Source: Neoroseomonas alkaliterrae (GTDB lineage Bacteria > Pseudomonadota > Alphaproteobacteria > Acetobacterales > Acetobacteraceae). From it: a DNA stretch of 64,000 nucleotides. The notes under the pieces were generated by a model. It ran no database searches, was not told the DNA's origin, and saw only the letters and a program-made list of their open reading frames with translations. Location: the NCBI RefSeq assembly GCF_014199195.1, contig NZ_JACIJE010000011.1, forward strand, positions 1 to 64,000, read 5' to 3'. Both the position numbers and the translations under genes were made by a program. The first letter of the stretch is position 1; the number at the start of each line of letters is the position of its first letter. Shown in pieces: positions 60,516-64,000 of the stretch.

Positions 60516-61476
60516 ATGACCATCACACGCCGCGCTGGCGGCGAGCCTCGCGCCGCTCGCGGCACCCGCGCTGGCGCAGGACTGGCCGAGCCGCCCGGTG
60601 CGCTGCATCGTCCCCTACCCGCCCGGCGGGCCGACCGACCTCGTGGGGCGCGTGGTCGCGCAGCGCGCGCAGCGCGAACTCGGCCAGCCGCTGGTCATCG
60701 AGAACAAGGCCGGCGCCTCGGGCACCATCGGCTCGGCGGAGGTCGCGCGGGCGGCGCCGGACGGGCAGGTGCTGCTGGTCAACGCCTCGGCGCATGTCAT
60801 CATCCCCCACCTCAACCGCAACCTGCCCTACGACGCACTCAACGACTTCACGCCCATCACCAACATGGCGATGGTGCCGCTGATCGCGCTGGTGAACCCG
60901 CGCCTGCCGGTGCGCTCGCTGCGCGAACTCGCCGAGCACGCGAAGGCCAATCCGGGGCGGGTGAGCTACGCCTCCTCCTCGATCGGCGGCGCGCAGCACC
61001 TGGCGGGCGAGATGTTCAAGATGCTCGCCGGCGTGGACATGGTGCACGTGCCCTATCGCGGCGCGGGACCGGCGATCCAGGATCTGATCGCGGGCAATGT
61101 GCAGGTGATGTTCGACAGCGTGCCGGCCGGCGCCTCCGCCGTGCGGGAGGGGATGCTGCGGCCGATCGCGGCGCTGAACGCGCGGCGCATCGCCGTCCAT
61201 CCCGACCTGCCCACCAGCGCGGAGGCCGGCTTCCCGGATCTCGTCATCTCCACCTGGTACGGCTTCTGGGGGCCGGCGCGCCTGCCCGCGGCGATCGCCG
61301 AGCGGATGCAGCGCGCCATCGCGGTGGCGGTGCAGGACGGGGAGGTGAAGGCGCGGCTCGCCACGCTCGGCGCCGATCCGGTGGCGGACACGCCGGCCGC
61401 CTTCGACGCCTTCTGCCGCAGCGAGTCCGAGAAGTTCGGCGCCATCGTGCGCCGCGCCAACATCACCATGAACTGA
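60516..61476 (+). pseudogene. Bug/TTT-type receptor with frameshifted signal peptide
   Basis: From the ATG at 60516 the frame reads MTITRR and then leaves the expected signal peptide. The next phase reads ALAASLAPLAAPALAQDWPSRPVRC and runs on as a normal Bug receptor (VPYPPGGPTDLVGRVV, VIENKAGASGTIGSAEV, VPYRGAGPAIQDLI) to 61476. The two parts meet at 60528-60537, in a GC dinucleotide run, as if two bases were lost. The only in-phase start codon downstream is a GTG at 60598, after the signal peptide. The gene is either a pseudogene, phase-variable or a sequencing error. If restored, it would be about 320 residues. Confidence 0.8.
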
Positions 61477-61482
61477 GGCGGC

Positions 61483-62475
61483 ATGCGCGCGATCCTGTGC
61501 GAATCCTGGCGCGACTTCGATGCGCTGGAGGTGAAGGACATCCCGCCGCCCCCGATGCGGCCGCGCGGGGTGCGCATCCGTGTCGAGGCCGCCGGCGTCT
61601 CCTTCGCGACGCAACTCGTCGTCGCGGGCAAGTACCAGCGCAAGCCGCCGCTGCCCTTCGTGCCGGGAACCGAGATCGTCGGCACCGTGATCGAGGCCGC
61701 GCCGGATGCCGAGGCGCCGCCGGCCGGCACGCGCGTCTTCGCCGTGCTCGACTGGGGCGGCTATGCCGAGGAGGCGATCGCCGACGACATCCATGTGGTG
61801 GCGATCCCGGAAGGCCTGCCGGCCGAGGCGGCGGTGGCCTTCCCCATCTCCTACCCGACCGCCGGGGCCGGCCTGTTGTGGCGCGGGCGGATCGCGCCGG
61901 GCGACTGGGTGCTGGTGCATGGCGCGGCGGGCGGCGTCGGGCTGGCGGGGGTGGAGATCGCGAAGGCCGTGGGCTGCCGCGTCATCGCGCGCGCCGGCGC
62001 CGCCAAGCACGGGCTGCTGCGCGCGCGCCGAGCGGATGTCGTGCTCGACAGCGCCGAGCCCTTCCGGGACGCGGTGCGCGAGGCGACGGGCGGGCAGGGT
62101 GTCGCCTGCGTGCTCGACACGATCGGCGGCGATGCCTTCGACGAGTCCCTGCGCTGCCTCGGCGATGGCGGCACGCTGGTGGTGGTGGGATTCGCGGGCG
62201 GCGGCATCCCGACGGTCGCGGCCAACATCCTGCTGCTCAAGAACATCGCCGTCGCGGGGGTGAACTGGGGCACCTATGTCGGGTGGTCGCCGGGCGATGC
62301 GCGCCGCCTGCACGCGCCGCGCGCGCGGGCGCTCTGGGCGCAGCTCATGGCGTGGTGGCAGGCCGGCGCGCTGCGGCCCGAGGTGCATGCCGCCTTCCCG
62401 CTGGAGCGGTTCCGCGAGGCCATGGCTGAGGTGCGGGAGCGGCGCAGCGCCGGGCGGGTGGTGCTGCGGCCGTGA
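61483..62475 (+). CDS. Quinone oxidoreductase-like MDR protein
   Basis: A 330-residue NADPH-dependent enzyme of the medium-chain dehydrogenase superfamily, quinone reductase/enoyl reductase branch. There is no zinc-binding set. The substrate side has LPFVPGTEIVGTVIEA (about residues 56-71), and the Rossmann fold has GDWVLVHGAAGGVGLAGVEIAKAVG (about residues 140-164) with a glycine-rich loop. The gene follows the Bug receptor after 6 bases, so they probably share a transcript. The natural substrate is unknown. Confidence 0.9.
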   Translation: MRAILCESWRDFDALEVKDIPPPPMRPRGVRIRVEAAGVSFATQLVVAGKYQRKPPLPFVPGTEIVGTVIEAAPDAEAPPAGTRVFAVLDWGGYAEEAIADDIHVVAIPEGLPAEAAVAFPISYPTAGAGLLWRGRIAPGDWVLVHGAAGGVGLAGVEIAKAVGCRVIARAGAAKHGLLRARRADVVLDSAEPFRDAVREATGGQGVACVLDTIGGDAFDESLRCLGDGGTLVVVGFAGGGIPTVAANILLLKNIAVAGVNWGTYVGWSPGDARRLHAPRARALWAQLMAWWQAGALRPEVHAAFPLERFREAMAEVRERRSAGRVVLRP

Positions 62476-62575
62476 TGGGTGGCGGCGCAGCGCGCGGCAA
62501 CGGTTCTCCTGGCGCGCGCCGGATCCCGGAAGCGGCCGAGGGCGGGGAGACGTCGCCGCCGCCCGCCCGCGCCGC

Positions 62576-63961
62576 ATGAAGGACCATCGCGGCGTCGCGC
62601 TGATCGTCGCCTCCGCGCTGTTCATGCAGAATCTCGACAGCGCGGTGCTGGCGACGGCCCTGCCGGCGATGGCGCGCGACCTGAACGAGGACCCGGCGCG
62701 GCTCGGCGCGGCGATCACCTCCTACCTGGTGGCGCTGACCGTCTTCATCCCCTTCTCGGCCTGGATCGCCGACCGCTTCGGCGCGAAGCGCGTCTTCATG
62801 CTGGCGATCCTGGTCTTCGTCGCCTCCTCCATCCTGTGCGGCCGGGCGCAGGGGCTCGGGGAACTCGTCGCATTCCGCGTTCTGCAGGGCGTGGGCGGGG
62901 CGATGATGGTCCCGGTCGGCCGGCTGCTCCTGCTGCGGGAGGTGCCGAAGAAGGACATGCTCTCGGCCATGGCCTGGCTGACCATGCCGGCGCTGCTCGG
63001 CCCCGTGACCGGCCCGCCGCTGGGCGGCGTGCTGACGGACCTCTTCTCCTGGCGCGCGGTGTTCTGGATCAACGTGCCGATCGGGCTGGTCGGCCTCGTC
63101 CTGGTGGCCTGGAGGATCCCGCATGTACCGCCGGCGCGGCCGGGCCCGCCGGATGTGGTGGGCCTCGCGCTGACCGGCGGGGCGCTGGCGCTGCTCATGT
63201 TCGGCCTCGAGACGGTGGGGCGGCACGTGGTGCCGGGCTGGATGTCCTGGAGCGGGCTCGTCTGCGGCGGCGCGATGGGCTGGCTCGCGATCCGCCATTG
63301 CCGGCGGGCGCCGTCGCCCGCGGTGGATCTCGGGCTGTTCCGCATCGCCACCTTCCGCGACCCGGCGGTCGCGGGCAGCCTGTTCCGCACCGGCGCGGGG
63401 GCCGTGCCCTTCCTGATCCCGCTGATGCTGCAGATCGGCTTCGGGATGAGCGCGACGCAGAGCGGCTTCGTCTCCTTCGCCACCGCGCTCGGCGCCTTCG
63501 CGATGAAGCCGCTGGTGCGGCCGCTGCTCAGGCGCACGGGTTTCCGCACGGCGCTCATGGCCAATGGCGTGCTGGCGGCGGCCGGCGTGGCGGCGCTGGC
63601 GCTGGTGACGCCCGCCTGGCCGGCGGCGGCGATCTTCCTGCTGCTGGCCGCGGGCGGGCTTGCGCGCAGCCTGCAGTTCACCGCGCTGAACACGCTCGCC
63701 TTCGCCGACGTGCCGCCCGAGCGCATGTCGCGCGCGACGGCGCTCTACGGCACGCTGCAGCAGCTCTCGCCCGCGCTCGGCGTGGTGCTGGCCACCGCGA
63801 CGCTCGAGGTGTCGCAGGCGCTGGCGGGCCGGGATGCGCTGCTGCCGGTGGATTTCTCGCTCGGCTTCGTGGTGGCCGCGCTGGTGGTGGTGCTGGCCGT
63901 GCCGCTGCACGCCCGCCTGCCGGCCGATGCCGGCGCCGAGGTTTCGGGCCATCGCGGATGA
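62576..63961 (+). CDS. MFS transporter, DHA2 family
   Basis: A 461-residue exporter with about 14 hydrophobic segments. The first span has the family motif QNLDSAVLATALPAMA (about residues 18-33), loop 2-3 is DRFGAKRVFMLAI, and span 5 has GPVTGPPLGGVLTDLFSWRAVFWINVPIG, the motif C region typical of drug/proton antiporters. The ATG at 62576 begins this product; sequence upstream belongs to a shadow frame. The gene ends 39 bases before the window's right edge. The substrate is unknown. Confidence 0.92.
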   Translation: MKDHRGVALIVASALFMQNLDSAVLATALPAMARDLNEDPARLGAAITSYLVALTVFIPFSAWIADRFGAKRVFMLAILVFVASSILCGRAQGLGELVAFRVLQGVGGAMMVPVGRLLLLREVPKKDMLSAMAWLTMPALLGPVTGPPLGGVLTDLFSWRAVFWINVPIGLVGLVLVAWRIPHVPPARPGPPDVVGLALTGGALALLMFGLETVGRHVVPGWMSWSGLVCGGAMGWLAIRHCRRAPSPAVDLGLFRIATFRDPAVAGSLFRTGAGAVPFLIPLMLQIGFGMSATQSGFVSFATALGAFAMKPLVRPLLRRTGFRTALMANGVLAAAGVAALALVTPAWPAAAIFLLLAAGGLARSLQFTALNTLAFADVPPERMSRATALYGTLQQLSPALGVVLATATLEVSQALAGRDALLPVDFSLGFVVAALVVVLAVPLHARLPADAGAEVSGHRG

Positions 63962-63967
63962 TGGGTT

Positions 63968-63989
63968 CAAAGGGCCTTTCGACCCTTTG
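63968..63989 (+). terminator. Hairpin after the MFS gene
   Basis: CAAAGGG (63968-63974) and CCCTTTG (63983-63989) form a 7-bp stem with an 8-base loop, 6 bases after the stop. It may be the gene's terminator or the left end of a further repeat element cut off by the window edge. Confidence 0.45.
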
Positions 63990-64000
63990 CGGGGTGAGGT

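Overview
The window is about 64 kb of very GC-rich DNA and looks like chromosome of an alphaproteobacterium, most likely of the Acetobacteraceae (Roseomonas-like). This is an inference. It rests on the base composition, the order tuf-tRNA(Trp)-secE-nusG, the alphaproteobacterial cytochrome oxidase cluster ctaC-D-B-coxF-G-E followed by SURF1, thrC and an M16 peptidase, and the abundance of orphan Bug/TTT-type solute receptors beside type III CoA-transferases. No phage, insertion sequence, CRISPR array or plasmid function was found.

Layout. 1-1077: end of tuf, tRNA-Trp(CCA), secE and nusG. The ribosomal protein genes that usually follow nusG are absent; a minus-strand block follows instead. 1083-7728: a leftward operon of ptsN (EIIA-Ntr), a fused mrpAB, mrpC, D, E, F, G and a small orphan, i.e. 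a complete Mrp cation/proton antiporter headed by a nitrogen-PTS protein. 7869-13363: a rightward, tightly packed seven-gene cluster with two divergent YgiC/YjfC-type ATP-grasp ligases, a DUF350 membrane protein, a DUF1190 lipoprotein and three unrecognised membrane-anchored proteins. This is the best candidate for a poorly described system. 13467-15758: a P1B metal ATPase with a C-terminal hemerythrin domain.

15879-28754: catabolic and accessory genes. These are a histidinol-dehydrogenase-family enzyme with an SDR, a Bug receptor, an MFS exporter, a MetX-like hydrolase, a Cys phosphatase, a Vat/CatB-type acetyltransferase, an acyl-CoA block (type III CoA-transferase, DUF808, large and small acyl-CoA dehydrogenases, enoyl-CoA hydratase) and a small lipoprotein. 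28836-31761: hldE and pmbA. 31921-43704: the leftward cytochrome aa3 oxidase cluster, with thrC, an M16 peptidase, an M32 carboxypeptidase and a sulfotransferase at its downstream end. 43910-48692: an ArsR/SmtB regulator divergent from a TroABCD-type zinc/manganese ABC importer. The first permease carries a DtxR-like C-terminal domain, and a clear operator-like palindrome overlaps the troA start codon.

48713-58170: a PmtA-like methyltransferase, an EamA transporter, and the periplasmic pair pbpC (PBP1C) with a 1700-residue bacterial alpha-2-macroglobulin. 58341-63961: a Bug receptor, a second CoA-transferase, a second Bug receptor whose signal peptide is frameshifted, a quinone oxidoreductase-like enzyme and a DHA2-type MFS exporter.

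A family of GC-run hairpin elements is scattered in the window (31793-31916, 46139-46189, 52934-53036), with a simpler G/C-run hairpin at 41120-41136. Two of these hairpins lie at gene starts and blur the N-termini of pbpC and ctaB. Most long open frames on the strand opposite real genes are GC-driven shadows and were left out.
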